From Croceicoccus sp. (GTDB taxonomy: Bacteria > Pseudomonadota > Alphaproteobacteria > Sphingomonadales > Sphingomonadaceae), in NCBI GenBank assembly GCA_002694745.1, contig NZMY01000029.1, positions 108,293 to 172,292 on the forward strand: a stretch of 64,000 nt of DNA, in the 5' to 3' direction. The notes below the pieces were generated by a model. That model saw nothing but the letters and a program-made list of their open reading frames with translations. It was not told the origin of the DNA and searched no databases. Positions 19,133 through 28,536 of this stretch are shown one piece after another (position 1 is the first letter of the stretch; the number at the start of each line of letters is the position of its first letter). Position numbers and translations under genes: made by a program.

Positions 19133-21337
19133 TCATCGCGCGCGCTCCATCAGCGCCGTGGCGGCCTGAACGATGGAGTCGCGCGAGGGCATGGTCGCGG
19201 CATAGGCCGGGCCGGTGGGGATAAAGCTGTCCTCAGCCGTCAGCCGCGCTTTCGGCAAGTCGGTGTGCTCGTCGAGCAGCGCCATCAGCGCCTCGGCCAC
19301 GCCGCCGGAGCGGCGCGTTTCGTCCACGATCAGCGCGGCGCGGCAGTCGCGGGCGGCCTGCGCGATGGCCTCCGCCGGCAAGGGCGAGAGCCAGCGTATG
19401 TCGATGATGCGCGCGTCGATGCCCTTTTCAGCCAGCAGGGGAAGCGCTTGATGGGCGAGGAAGGCGCCGTTCGCGAATGTCACTATAGCCAGATCGCGGC
19501 CTTTTCCGTGGACGCCGACTTCGCCAAGCGCGATGGTTTCGTCGGCATCGGGATAGTGCGTCAGCCAGCCGCCGTCGCCCGCCTGATGCAGATCGCGCGT
19601 CGCATAGAGCGCGATGGGTTCGAGGATGACGACCAGCCGCTGCTCCTCGCGCGCCAGGCGCACGCATTCGCGCAGCATCAGCGCTGCGTCGCGCCCGTTC
19701 GACGGGGCGGCGAGGATCAGCCCCGGAATATCGCGCAGCACCGCCACCGAATTGTCGTTGTGGAAATGCCCGCCAAAGCCGCGCTGGTATCCGAAGCCCG
19801 ATATGCGCACGACCATCGGATTGGTGAACTGTCCGTCCGAGAAGAACGGCAGCGTCGCCGCCTCGCCCCTCAGCTGGTCCTCGGCATTGTGGAGATAGGC
19901 GAGGAACTGGATTTCGGGGATCGGCAGGAAACCGTTCTGCGCCATGCCGATGGCGAGGCCGAGGATCGCCTGCTCGTCGAGCAGCGTGTCGATCACGCGG
20001 TCCTTGCCGAAGCGGGCGGACAGCCTTTGCGTGATGCCGTAATTGCCGCCCTTGCGCGCGATATCCTCGCCCATCATGACGATATCGGGGTGCGAGAGCA
20101 TCAGGTCCGTGAGGGCCATGTTGATGATCTTGCCCATCGGCTGCGGCTTTGGCAGCGCGGCCATGTCGCTGCCGAACACGCCTTCGCGCAGGGCCGGATC
20201 GGGCGCGGGAAGCGGGCGGCATTCGCGTTTCGGCGGGATCAGGCTTTGCATCACCTGCGTGGCGGTTTGAAGGCGCGGGCGCTGCACCACCTGGGCGGCG
20301 ATGCGGGCGACGCGGGCGGCGGTGTCGTTATAGATCGCCAGCGCCTCGGCGGGCTCCATGATCTCGGCCTCGGCCAGCTGGCGGACCATGTGGAGCAGCG
20401 GGTCGTTCGCTTCCTCGGCCTCGACCTCCTCGCGCGAGAGATAGGCCATCGCCATGTCCGCGCCGGCATGGCCATAGAGGCGGATCGTGCGCATGTGGAG
20501 GAAGGCGGGCTTGCGGCGATTGCGGACCCAGGCGGCGGCTTCGCGGACGGAGTGGAACGTGTTGAACATGTCGAGGCCGTCGCAGGCGAAATAGCGGATG
20601 CCGGGGCGGTTTTCGCAATTGGCGCGGATCCAGCCGCCGGGTGTTTTCGTGGAGATGCCGATGCCGTTATCCTCGCACACGAACAGCAGCGGGAGCGGGA
20701 TCGACTGGTAGCTGGTCCATGCGGCGGTGTTGAACGCCCCTTGCGCGGTGGAATGGTTGACCGACGCATCGCCGAACGAACACACCGCGATCGACCCGTC
20801 CGCCATGGCGCGGAATTCCGGCGGGCGGCGGCGGGCGAGGCCCAGCGAATAGGCCGCGCCGACCGCTTTCGGCAGATGGCTGGCGATGGTCGAGGTTTGC
20901 GGCGGGATATTGAGCGCCTTCGACCCCAGCACCTTGTGCCGCCCGCCCGAGATCGGGTCCTCGGCGCTGCAGGCATAGGACAGCAGCATGTCCCAAGCGG
21001 TGGTGACGCCGCCTATCTGTTCCGCGCGCTGGATCTGGAACGCGGCGTCGCGGTAATGGAGGAAGGCGGTGTCGGCAGGATCCAGCGCGGCGGCCAGCGC
21101 GGCCATGCCTTCGTGGCCCGAGGGACCGATGGTGTAATATCCCTGTCCTTCCGCCTGCATATTGCGGCTCTCGCGGTCGAGCGCGCGGGTCAGGCAGGCG
21201 CTGCGATAGATCTGGACTGCGGTGATGTCGTCCAATGGGCCCGAGGGCGGTGCGCCTTGCGGAAAGTCCCCCGCCACGACGCGCCGCAGGAAATTGTCGT
21301 GGACGACGGCGACGCGGTCGTTGGGGTTGCTGGCCAT
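19133..21337 (-). CDS. 2-oxoacid dehydrogenase E1, alpha and beta subunits fused
   Basis: A 734-residue thiamine-diphosphate enzyme. Residues about 20-370 are E1-alpha-like: YYTIGPSGHEGM, and the ThDP/metal motif GDASVNHST ending near CEDNGIGIS. Residues about 410-734 are E1-beta-like: INMALTDLMLSHPDIVMMGED, then QFLAYLHNAEDQLRGEAAT and RISGFGYQRGFGGHFHND. This is the branched-chain/acetoin E1 type, normally two proteins. No E2 or E3 gene accompanies it. It starts 13 bp after gcdH and ends 10 bp before the malonyltransferase-like gene. ATG 21337 is chosen because upstream in-frame sequence overlaps the gcdH end. The substrate is unproven. Confidence 0.87.
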   Translation of the reverse strand: MASNPNDRVAVVHDNFLRRVVAGDFPQGAPPSGPLDDITAVQIYRSACLTRALDRESRNMQAEGQGYYTIGPSGHEGMAALAAALDPADTAFLHYRDAAFQIQRAEQIGGVTTAWDMLLSYACSAEDPISGGRHKVLGSKALNIPPQTSTIASHLPKAVGAAYSLGLARRRPPEFRAMADGSIAVCSFGDASVNHSTAQGAFNTAAWTSYQSIPLPLLFVCEDNGIGISTKTPGGWIRANCENRPGIRYFACDGLDMFNTFHSVREAAAWVRNRRKPAFLHMRTIRLYGHAGADMAMAYLSREEVEAEEANDPLLHMVRQLAEAEIMEPAEALAIYNDTAARVARIAAQVVQRPRLQTATQVMQSLIPPKRECRPLPAPDPALREGVFGSDMAALPKPQPMGKIINMALTDLMLSHPDIVMMGEDIARKGGNYGITQRLSARFGKDRVIDTLLDEQAILGLAIGMAQNGFLPIPEIQFLAYLHNAEDQLRGEAATLPFFSDGQFTNPMVVRISGFGYQRGFGGHFHNDNSVAVLRDIPGLILAAPSNGRDAALMLRECVRLAREEQRLVVILEPIALYATRDLHQAGDGGWLTHYPDADETIALGEVGVHGKGRDLAIVTFANGAFLAHQALPLLAEKGIDARIIDIRWLSPLPAEAIAQAARDCRAALIVDETRRSGGVAEALMALLDEHTDLPKARLTAEDSFIPTGPAYAATMPSRDSIVQAATALMERAR

Positions 21338-21350
21338 GGCTCGCGGCGTC

Positions 21351-22565
21351 TTAGAAGAAGGCCTGAATGCCCGTCTGCGCACGGCCAAGGATCAGCGCAT
21401 GGACGTCATGCGTGCCCTCGTATGTGTTGACCGTTTCTAGGTTCACCATGTGGCGGATCACCTGGTACTCGCCCGAAATGCCGTTGCCGCCGTGCATGTC
21501 GCGCGCCGTTCGCGCGATATCCAGCGCCTTGCCGCAATTGTTGCGCTTGGCGAGCGAGATCATCTCGGGCGCGGCCTTGCCTTCGTCCATCAGCCGCCCG
21601 ATGCGCAGCGAGGCCTGCAGGCCCAAGGCGATCTCGGTCTGCATGTTGGCGAGCTTGAGTTGGAACAATTGCGTGCCCGCCAGCGGCTTGTCGAACTGCT
21701 TGCGTTCGAGGCCGTATTCCCGCGCCGCGTGCCAGCAGAATTCCGCCGCGCCCATCACGCCCCACGAAATGCCATAGCGCGCACGGTTGAGGCAGCCGAA
21801 CGGGCCCTTCAGCCCCTCGACATTCGGCAGCAGCGCGTCCTCGCCCACCTCGACATCGTCCATCGCGATCTGGCCGGTGACCGAGGCGCGCAGCGACAGC
21901 TTGCCCTCGATCTTCGGCGCGGACAGACCCTTCATGCCCTTTTCCAGCACGAAGCCGCGGATCTTGCCGCCATGCGCTTCGGACTTGGCCCAGACGACGA
22001 AGACATCGGCAATGGGCGAGTTGGAAATCCACGTCTTGGTGCCGTTGAGCACATAGCCGCCCGCCGTCTTGCGCGCGGTGGTGCGCATGCCCGCGGGGTC
22101 CGAGCCCGCATCGGGTTCGGTGAGGCCGAAGCAGCCGATCAGCTCTCCGCTGGCGAGGCCGGGGAGATATTTGCGGTGCTGTTCTGCCGAACCATAGGCG
22201 TGGATCGGATACATCACGAGGCTGGACTGCACGCTCATCATCGAGCGGTAGCCGGAATCGACCCGCTCGACCTCGCGCGCGATCAGGCCATAGGTGACAT
22301 AGCCTGCGCCGAGGCCGCCGAATTCCTCGGGAATGGTCGCGCCCAGCAGGCCTGCCGCGCCCATTTCGGGGAAGATCGCGGGGTCGGTGTGTTCGTTCTG
22401 GAACGCCTCGATCACGCGGGGCTGCAGCTTGGATTGCGCGAATTCGCGGGCGGCGTCGCGCAGCATGCGCTCGTCCTCGGTCAGCTGGTCTTCCAGCAGG
22501 AACGGATCCGCCCAGTCGAAAGCGGCGAGCGAGGGGCCGTGGCCCGTGGCGTGTCCGTCGGACAT
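21351..22565 (-). CDS. gcdH: glutaryl-CoA dehydrogenase (acyl-CoA dehydrogenase family)
   Basis: A 404-residue FAD enzyme that oxidises and decarboxylates glutaryl-CoA to crotonyl-CoA in lysine and tryptophan breakdown. Family landmarks are [34 protein letters not shown], the C-terminal flavin loop [17 protein letters not shown], and the catalytic-base region [20 protein letters not shown]. The Arg/Ser set of [11 protein letters not shown] is typical of GcdH rather than short-chain acyl-CoA dehydrogenases. ATG 22565 is chosen because the longer frame reads through a non-coding leader. It is first in an operon with a fused E1 and an acyltransferase. Confidence 0.92.
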   Translation of the reverse strand: MSDGHATGHGPSLAAFDWADPFLLEDQLTEDERMLRDAAREFAQSKLQPRVIEAFQNEHTDPAIFPEMGAAGLLGATIPEEFGGLGAGYVTYGLIAREVERVDSGYRSMMSVQSSLVMYPIHAYGSAEQHRKYLPGLASGELIGCFGLTEPDAGSDPAGMRTTARKTAGGYVLNGTKTWISNSPIADVFVVWAKSEAHGGKIRGFVLEKGMKGLSAPKIEGKLSLRASVTGQIAMDDVEVGEDALLPNVEGLKGPFGCLNRARYGISWGVMGAAEFCWHAAREYGLERKQFDKPLAGTQLFQLKLANMQTEIALGLQASLRIGRLMDEGKAAPEMISLAKRNNCGKALDIARTARDMHGGNGISGEYQVIRHMVNLETVNTYEGTHDVHALILGRAQTGIQAFF

Positions 22566-22668
22566 GTGCGTGTTCTCTCCAAAAAGTGCCTGCGAGTGTC
22601 TAGCGGCTCGCTTCGTTCCAGCCAAAGCCGAAATGGGGGATGGTTGCAAGTGTAACCGGGGCGAACAA

Positions 22669-22746
22669 TCGTCATCCCCGCGTCGGCGGGGATCCAGCCG
22701 GACATGCGCTTATCCGCAATGGATTCCCGCCTTCGCGGGAATGACG
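22669..22746. repeat. REP-like intergenic inverted repeat
   Basis: TCGTCATCCCCG (22669-22680) is mirrored by CGGGAATGACGA (22735-22746). Inside, CCCCGC...GCGGGG and CCCGC...GCGGG form two further stem-loops around GGATCCA/TGGATTC. It is the only such copy I see in this window. The layout is that of dispersed intergenic palindromes common in proteobacterial genomes; it may also act as a terminator between the flanking minus-strand genes. Confidence 0.8.
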
Positions 22747-22756
22747 AAGATGGGCG

Positions 22757-23932
22757 CTAGATCGCCTCGCCGCAAGCGTAGCCGCTGGCCCACGCCCATT
22801 GGAAGTTGTAGCCGCCGAGCCAGCCGGTCACGTCCACTGCCTCGCCAATGGCATGGAGGCCGGGGCGCTTTTTCGATTCCATGGTCTGCGAGGACAGTTC
22901 GGCGGTGGCGATGCCGCCGATGGTCACCTCGGCCTTGGCAAAGCCCTCGCTGCCGCTGGGGGTGAAGGGCCAGCGCGCAAGGCGTTCCTGCGCGGCCCGC
23001 AAACGCTTGTCGGCCAGTTCCTGCAGCGGACCGTCGAGTTCGAGCTTTTCGGCCAGCACGGCGGCGAGCCGTTCGGGCAGCGCCTCGGCCAGCAGGCTGC
23101 GGAACATGCGGCGCGGGCTTTCGCGCTTGGCGGTGAGGAGCCAGTCGGCGGGGCGATCCGGGAAGAAGTCGATGGCGATGCTCTCACCCGGTCGCCAATA
23201 GCTGGAGATCTGCAGGATCGCGGGTCCGGACAGGCCGCGGTGGGTGAACAGCGCGGCTTCGCGAAACCGGGTCTTGCCCGCAATGGCGGTGACGTCGCTG
23301 GATACGCCGGACAGTTCGCGGAACAATAGATCCTCGCCCTTAAGCGTCAGCGGGACCAGCGCGGGGCGCGGTTCGACGACTTTCAGTCCGAACTGGCGGG
23401 CAAGGTCATAGGCGAAGCCGGTGGCGCCCATCTTGGGGATCGACGGCCCGCCAGTGGCGATCACCAGCCTTGGCGCGGTGAAACTGCCGTCTTGCGTTTG
23501 GACCGCATAGTTGTCGCCGTCGTGCGAAACGGACGCGATCTCCTGCCCCAGCGCGAATGTGCCGCCTGCGCGCTCGACCTCGTCCACGAGCATGTCGACG
23601 ATCTGGCGCGCAGATCCGTCGCAGAACAGCTGGCCCAGCGTCTTTTCGTGCCATGCGATGCCATGCGCCTCGACAAGGTTCAGAAAGTCGCGCGGGCTGT
23701 AGCGGCTGAGCGCCGATTTGACGAAATGCGGATTGGCCGAGAGGAAACGATCGGGCGCGGTGTGGATATTGGTGAAATTGCACCGTCCGCCGCCCGAAAT
23801 CAGGATCTTGGCACCGGGTTTCGCGGCTTTTTCGATCACCAGCACGCGCCGTCCGCGCTGGCCCGCGCGCATGGCGCACATCATGCCCGCCGCGCCGCCA
23901 CCCAATATGATGGCGTCATAATTGTCGGTCAT
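22757..23932 (-). CDS. HI0933/YhiN-type NAD(P)/FAD-dependent oxidoreductase
   Basis: A 391-residue flavoprotein of the HI0933 family. The N-terminal Rossmann motif AIILGGGAAGMMCAMRAG binds FAD, and the family signature GAKILISGGGRCNFTN follows at about 42-58. The C-terminal part has KAEVTIGGIA and GLHAIGEAVDVTGWLGGYNFQWAW. The physiological substrate is unknown for most members, and some are annotated as aminoacetone oxidase-like. It stands alone between a REP-like repeat and the SRP RNA gene. Confidence 0.9.
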   Translation of the reverse strand: MTDNYDAIILGGGAAGMMCAMRAGQRGRRVLVIEKAAKPGAKILISGGGRCNFTNIHTAPDRFLSANPHFVKSALSRYSPRDFLNLVEAHGIAWHEKTLGQLFCDGSARQIVDMLVDEVERAGGTFALGQEIASVSHDGDNYAVQTQDGSFTAPRLVIATGGPSIPKMGATGFAYDLARQFGLKVVEPRPALVPLTLKGEDLLFRELSGVSSDVTAIAGKTRFREAALFTHRGLSGPAILQISSYWRPGESIAIDFFPDRPADWLLTAKRESPRRMFRSLLAEALPERLAAVLAEKLELDGPLQELADKRLRAAQERLARWPFTPSGSEGFAKAEVTIGGIATAELSSQTMESKKRPGLHAIGEAVDVTGWLGGYNFQWAWASGYACGEAI

Positions 23933-23964
23933 GGTGTTTGAATCCTGCCGACAGGCTGGGTGGG

Positions 23965-24058
23965 AAAAAGGAGCCGAGCGACCCGCAGCAATCCGTTGTG
24001 GCTGCTTCCTTCCGGACCTGACCAGGTTGGCGAACGCGAACGTCCGCCCGACTCCCGG
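23965..24058 (-). ncRNA. ffs: signal recognition particle RNA, small bacterial type
   Basis: The minus strand has the universal SRP Alu-less helix 8 apical sequence CCAGGTCAGG region variant: CCTGGTCAGGTCCGGAAGG followed by AAGCAGCC (plus coordinates about 23998-24026). The outer arms GGAGTCGGGCG (plus 24055-24045) and CGCTCGGCTCC (plus 23980-23970) pair along 11 bases with two G-U wobbles, and a five-U run follows, acting as terminator. The ends are estimated from that pairing. The RNA pairs with Ffh to target membrane proteins. Confidence 0.95.
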
Positions 24059-24085
24059 TCGGCCATATGGCGGCGCGCGGCGCGG

Positions 24086-24113
24086 AAAGCAAGGGGGCTA
24101 TGTCCGCGCCCCC
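24086..24113 (-). terminator. hairpin after the NDUFS4-like gene
   Basis: GGGGGC (24093-24098) pairs with GCCCCC (24108-24113). In the minus transcript the stem is followed by TTGCTTTCC. It begins 17 bases after the stop at 24130 and separates that gene from the SRP RNA gene. Confidence 0.65.
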
Positions 24114-24129
24114 GCACTGCTGCCGCGCC

Positions 24130-24408
24130 CTAGCGGAAATTGTCGGCGTAGGCCTGGATCTTGAGCTTTTTCGGCGGGGTGGCGATGACATGCGCATCGA
24201 TGCCGTATTTCTCGGCATAGGCGACCGCCGCGTCCTTGTCGGGGAACGACAGCTGCACCTGCTGCTGCGTGTCGCCCGACCCGGCCCAGCCCATCAGCGG
24301 ATCGGGGCGCTTCGCCTCTGCCGGTACGAAATCGAGCACCCAGTCGGAGGTGCGGGCCTTGCCCGATTGCATGGCGTTCTTGGGGCGCTGATAGATACGT
24401 GCTGGCAT
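24130..24408 (-). CDS. NDUFS4-like complex I accessory subunit
   Basis: A 92-residue protein of the ETC complex I subunit family (NDUFS4/18 kDa subunit homologue), found in alphaproteobacterial NADH dehydrogenase. The opening ARIYQRPKNAMQSGKARTSDWVLDF and the central PLMGWAGSGDTQQQVQLSF match the family core, and the end KLKIQAYADNFR is its conserved finish. It stabilises the electron-input module on the cytoplasmic side. It is not near nuo genes here. ATG 24408 gives the usual bacterial length. Confidence 0.9.
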   Translation of the reverse strand: MPARIYQRPKNAMQSGKARTSDWVLDFVPAEAKRPDPLMGWAGSGDTQQQVQLSFPDKDAAVAYAEKYGIDAHVIATPPKKLKIQAYADNFR

Positions 24409-24554
24409 ATTCGTTTGGGTCCCTCAGACGCCGGGCGCGGGCCCTCTGGCCCGCTTGGCTTCCTCGCAATAAGCTCGGGCGGCCGGTTGGCCTTGCGGCT
24501 CTCGCTTCGCGGGCCGGATAATGCAAGTTGGCGCGTTGCTCAAGTCCATCGTTG

Positions 24555-27008
24555 TCAGCCGCGCTTGTCGCCGCCACTGCGCTCGAACGCGTTCTTGGTC
24601 TTGAGGCTGGGGGCTTCCTCCCACGGGCGGTCGGGCCAGCGGTGCTTGGGATAGCGGCCCTTCATGTCCTTGGCGACGTCGGCCCAGCTGCCGCGCCAGA
24701 AACCGGGCAGGTCGCGCGTCGCCTGAAGCGGGCGGCCCGCGGGGCTAGTCAGGTGGAGCAGCAGCGGCGTGTCCTGTCCCTTCGGCCCGATCATCGGATG
24801 GCGGTCGAGGCCGAACAGCGCCTGCACGCGCACCTCGACCTGCGGGGCGCCGTCGCTTTCGTAGTCGATGGCGTGATGCGTGCCCGCGGGCGTCACGAAT
24901 TCGCGCGGGGCCAGCCGGTCGAGCGCCTGCCGCTGGTCCCAGTCGAGCAGGTTCAGCAGCGCATCTGTCAGCGCGCCCTTCGGCAGTTTCAGGTCACGCC
25001 TTTTGCCCAGCAGCGGGCGCGCCCAGAGTTCGGCGGTCGCGGCCAGCGCCCCAGGCGCGAACGCGTCGATCCCCGCATGGCGCGCGCGGGCGAGCAGCGC
25101 CTGCGGAAGATGTTTTGCCGGATCCTCCAACAGCTTTTCCACAAGGAGGTCCACAATCGCCTCCGCATCGGGATCGGGGTCGGGGCCGGTCGCCAGCGTG
25201 ATCGCGCCCAGCCTGCGTTCCTGCCGCGCCTCGACCCGCTGTTCGCCCGCGTTCCAGCGGAGAAGATGGCGGCGTTCGATCTGGCCGCCCAATGCCTGTT
25301 CGACCTCGGCTTCCTCCAGCGGCCATGCGGCGGTAATGCGCGCACCCTTCGCCTGCCCCTGCGCGTCGCCGATCGCCAGCCACTCGCCGCGCGCCAATGG
25401 CGATGTTGGATCGAGGATGAAGCCGCGCCCGCCAGCGCTGATCCAGTTCTCGCCGCTGGCATCGCGGCGCCGCGCCACATGGCCCGGCATGGCGAGCGCG
25501 AGATGGAGGCCGGGGTGGCCGCCGCAGGCCTGTCGGTCGCGTTCCACAAGCGCAGCGGCGCGCCTGGCCCAGCCTGCGGCCAGCTTGCGCGCCTGCTCCG
25601 GCTTGCCCCCGCCCTGCCCGTCCCAGCGCATCAGCCGTTGGTGCAGATCCTCACCCCGTCCGCCGAGCGCGCGTTCCTGCAGCAGCAGCGCCAGACGCGC
25701 CGCCGCTTCGGCTTCGCCCGCGCGGGCGCCGTGGAGGACCAGCGCGCCGTGCACCGGGTCCATCGGCAAGCTGGCCAGTGCCTCGCCGAACGGGGTGATG
25801 CGGTGATCGGCATCCAGCGCGCCCAGCGCCCGCAGCCGTTCGCGCGCCCCCGACACCAGCGCGGCGGGCGGTTCGTCGAGCCAGCGCAGCGCGGCGGGAT
25901 CATGCTCTCCGATACGCGCGAGGGTCAGCACCAGAGGGGCGAGATCGGCGGTCGTGATCTCGGGCGGGTCATAGGCGGGGCGGCCCGCGTGCGCGGCCTC
26001 CTCCCACAGGCGATAGGCGGTGCCTGCCTGCTGGCGCGCGGCGCGGCCCGCGCGCTGGTCGGACGCGGCGCGGCTGGACTGGCGGGTGACGAGGTGGCTG
26101 GTGCCTGCCGCGACGTCGAAGGCTGCGTGGCGCGACAGGCCCGAATCGACCACTACCGATACGCCGTCCAATGTCAGCGAGGTTTCGGCGATGGCGGTGG
26201 CGAGCACGATGCGGCGGCGGCCCTGCGCGTCCTTGCGGATCGCCTCGCGCTGGGCGGCGGGTTCGCACTGGCCGTGCAGCGGCAGGATCGGCGTGCCCGC
26301 CAGCCGTTCCTCCAGCCGTTCGCGCACGCGCTCGATCTCGCCCACGCCGGGAAGGAAGGCGAGGATGTCGCCATCTGTCTCGCGCCATGCGGTCAGGATC
26401 GCGCTGGTCATGCGATCCTCGATCCGGCGGGCGGGGTCGCTGCCCAGCCAGCGCAGTTCCAGCGGCCAGGCTTTTCCCGCGCTTTCCAGCACCGGCGTAT
26501 CGCCGCCCATCAGCGCGGCAAAACGCGCGCCGTCGATGGTGGCGCTCATCACGAGCAGGCGCAGATCCTCACGCAGCACCTCCTGCGTCTGCAGCGCCAG
26601 CGCGAGGCCGAGGTCGGAATCGAGATGGCGTTCATGCGCCTCGTCGAACAGCACGGCGGAGACGCCCGCCAGTTCGGGATCCTGCGCGATGGCGTTCACG
26701 AAGATCGCCTCTGTCATGACGACCACGCGGGTTTTTGCGCCGGTCTTGCTGTCCATGCGGGTGCGATAGCCGATGGTCTCGCCCGGCTTTTCGTTCAGCA
26801 TCTGCGCCATGCGTTCGGCAGCGGCGCGCGCGGCGACGCGGCGGGGGGACAGGACCCACACCTGCCCCGAACACCATGGCTGGTCGATCAGCGCGGGGGG
26901 CACGGCGGTGGTCTTGCCCGCGCCCGGCGGCGCGACCAGAACCGCGTTCGGGCGGGAACACAGCGCGGCCAGCAGGTCGGGCAGGATGTCTAGAACAGGC
27001 AGGCTCAT
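24555..27008 (-). CDS. hrpB: ATP-dependent RNA helicase HrpB
   Basis: An 817-residue DEAH-box helicase. Walker A GAGKTT is at about 30-35, DEAHERHLDSD is motif II, and SATIDGARFA is motif III. The helicase C-terminal portion (VVDSGLSRHAAFDVAAGTS, QRAGRAAR) is motif V-VI. The HrpB-specific C-terminal domain (about 640-817) ends RYPKHRWPDRPWEEAP, the usual family finish. The role in bacteria is poorly defined, probably RNA remodelling. The start at 27008 gives standard length. Confidence 0.95.
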   Translation of the reverse strand: MSLPVLDILPDLLAALCSRPNAVLVAPPGAGKTTAVPPALIDQPWCSGQVWVLSPRRVAARAAAERMAQMLNEKPGETIGYRTRMDSKTGAKTRVVVMTEAIFVNAIAQDPELAGVSAVLFDEAHERHLDSDLGLALALQTQEVLREDLRLLVMSATIDGARFAALMGGDTPVLESAGKAWPLELRWLGSDPARRIEDRMTSAILTAWRETDGDILAFLPGVGEIERVRERLEERLAGTPILPLHGQCEPAAQREAIRKDAQGRRRIVLATAIAETSLTLDGVSVVVDSGLSRHAAFDVAAGTSHLVTRQSSRAASDQRAGRAARQQAGTAYRLWEEAAHAGRPAYDPPEITTADLAPLVLTLARIGEHDPAALRWLDEPPAALVSGARERLRALGALDADHRITPFGEALASLPMDPVHGALVLHGARAGEAEAAARLALLLQERALGGRGEDLHQRLMRWDGQGGGKPEQARKLAAGWARRAAALVERDRQACGGHPGLHLALAMPGHVARRRDASGENWISAGGRGFILDPTSPLARGEWLAIGDAQGQAKGARITAAWPLEEAEVEQALGGQIERRHLLRWNAGEQRVEARQERRLGAITLATGPDPDPDAEAIVDLLVEKLLEDPAKHLPQALLARARHAGIDAFAPGALAATAELWARPLLGKRRDLKLPKGALTDALLNLLDWDQRQALDRLAPREFVTPAGTHHAIDYESDGAPQVEVRVQALFGLDRHPMIGPKGQDTPLLLHLTSPAGRPLQATRDLPGFWRGSWADVAKDMKGRYPKHRWPDRPWEEAPSLKTKNAFERSGGDKRG

Positions 27009-27027
27009 CAGCGCCCGCCTAAAAGCA

Positions 27028-28038
27028 TCAGAAGCGGCGCGCCACCGCGAATTGCACCGCTTCGATCATCGCGGCGCGAGCCGGATTGGCGGGAAAGCCC
27101 GAGATCGCGTCGATCGCGCGATTGGCGAAATGCTTCGCCCGTTCGCGGGTGTCGTTCACCGCGTCGTGCTTTGCGATCAGCGAAATGGCGTGCGCTAGGT
27201 CGTCGTCGGAGGTGCGCTTGCCGCTCATCGCCTCGCGCCAGAACGCGCGCTCGTCCTCGGACCCGCGAGCATAGGCCAGGATCACGGGCAGCGTCATCTT
27301 GCCGTCGCGGAAATCGTCGCCCTTGTCCTTGCCGCTTTCGGCGACTTCGGAATCGTAGTCGATCGCGTCGTCGACCAGCTGGAACGCGATGCCCAGATTG
27401 CGGCCGTAATCGTCGAGCGCCTGTTCGGTTTCGGAGTCGCGTTCGGCCACCACCGCGGCGATGCGACAGGCGGCGGCGAACAAGGCGGCGGTCTTGGCGC
27501 CAACGATCTGGAGATAGCGCTCCTCGCTCGTCTCCAGCTGGCGCTGGGCCGTCAGCTGGTCGACCTCGCCCTCGGCGATGATCGCGCTGGCGCCCGACAG
27601 GATCTTCAGCACGCGCAGGCTGCCATCCTCGGTCATCAGTTCGAAGCTGCGCGAGAACAGGAAGTCGCCGACCAGCACCGCGGCGGGATTGCCGAACACG
27701 ACATTGGCGGCCTGCTTGCCGCGGCGCATGTCGGACCCGTCGACCACGTCGTCATGCAGCAGCGTGGCGGTGTGGATGAACTCCACCACCGCGGCCAGCT
27801 TGTAATGGCGTGCGCCTTCGTATTCCAGCAGCGCCGCGCTGGCGAGGGTCAGCATCGGGCGCATCCGCTTGCCACCGCCCGCGATCAGATGACCGGCAAG
27901 CGCCGGAATAAGCGGGATTTTCGACTGCATCCGGTCAAGGATGATCGCATTGACGTGGTTCATGCCATCGGCGGTGAGGGTGAGGATGGGCGCGAGCGAA
28001 GCGTCGCTTCGCGGGAGGGTATGGACGGTTGCAGTCAC
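27028..28038 (-). CDS. ispB: polyprenyl diphosphate synthase (ubiquinone side chain)
   Basis: A 336-residue trans-prenyltransferase. Both Asp-rich motifs are present: LLHDDVVDGSDMRRG (first, DDxxD type) and FQLVDDAIDY (second), with GKDKGDDFRDGKMTLP after it. It elongates farnesyl diphosphate with isopentenyl diphosphate. In this bacterial group the product is likely decaprenyl diphosphate for UQ-10, but chain length cannot be read reliably from sequence. Its stop is 19 bp before the hrpB start on the same strand. It is divergent from the chorismate mutase gene; both feed aromatic/quinone pathways. Confidence 0.92.
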   Translation of the reverse strand: MTATVHTLPRSDASLAPILTLTADGMNHVNAIILDRMQSKIPLIPALAGHLIAGGGKRMRPMLTLASAALLEYEGARHYKLAAVVEFIHTATLLHDDVVDGSDMRRGKQAANVVFGNPAAVLVGDFLFSRSFELMTEDGSLRVLKILSGASAIIAEGEVDQLTAQRQLETSEERYLQIVGAKTAALFAAACRIAAVVAERDSETEQALDDYGRNLGIAFQLVDDAIDYDSEVAESGKDKGDDFRDGKMTLPVILAYARGSEDERAFWREAMSGKRTSDDDLAHAISLIAKHDAVNDTRERAKHFANRAIDAISGFPANPARAAMIEAVQFAVARRF

Positions 28039-28196
28039 GTCGCCTCCCTAGTGGCCCGAAGGGCCGGATGGCAAGCACCAAGTTGGCGTTCGCGGGGATG
28101 CGAAAGCTGGCCCGGAGCCGGGCGAAAGATGCGTCGGGGCGGGATTTTGCGCAAAATATTTGCGTGGGCCATGGGTCGCATTATAGGGCGCGCATC

Positions 28197-28514
28197 ATGA
28201 CCGACGAACGCACCATGGACGAAGCCGCGCCCGATGCGGTGCTGGCGACCTTTCGCAAGAGCATCGACAATATCGATGCCGCGCTGATCCACATTCTGGC
28301 CGAACGCTTTCGCATCACCCAGGCGGTGGGCGAATACAAGGCGAAGGTCGCCCTGCCCCCCGCCGATCCGGGCCGCGAGCAGCGCCAGATCGAACGTCTG
28401 CGCGCGCTGGCGGCGGAAGCGGACCTCGATCCGGAGTTCTCGGAGAAGTTCCTGCGCTTCGTGATCGACGAGGTGATCCGGCATCACGAGCAGGCGGCGG
28501 CGGCGAAGGGGTGA
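28197..28514 (+). CDS. chorismate mutase, AroQ type
   Basis: A 105-residue all-helical enzyme converting chorismate to prephenate for Phe and Tyr. FRKSIDNIDAALIHILAERFR is the opening catalytic helix with the conserved Arg and Asp, followed by VGEYKAKVALPPADPGREQRQIERL and a third helix with LDPEFSEKFLRFVIDEVIRHH. ATG 28197 is used because the longer frame upstream has no family similarity and overlaps the divergent promoter. Downstream is a lower-GC accessory gene 22 bp away. Confidence 0.92.
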   Translation: MTDERTMDEAAPDAVLATFRKSIDNIDAALIHILAERFRITQAVGEYKAKVALPPADPGREQRQIERLRALAAEADLDPEFSEKFLRFVIDEVIRHHEQAAAAKG

Positions 28515-28536
28515 GAGCGGCAATCTGCAGACTTAT

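Noticed and set aside
24409..24554. tRNA gene or small ORF between hrpB and the NDUFS4-like gene
   Set aside because: No T-arm or acceptor pairing is found, and the 41-codon frame there has no ribosome-binding site. It is probably the promoter of the NDUFS4-like gene.
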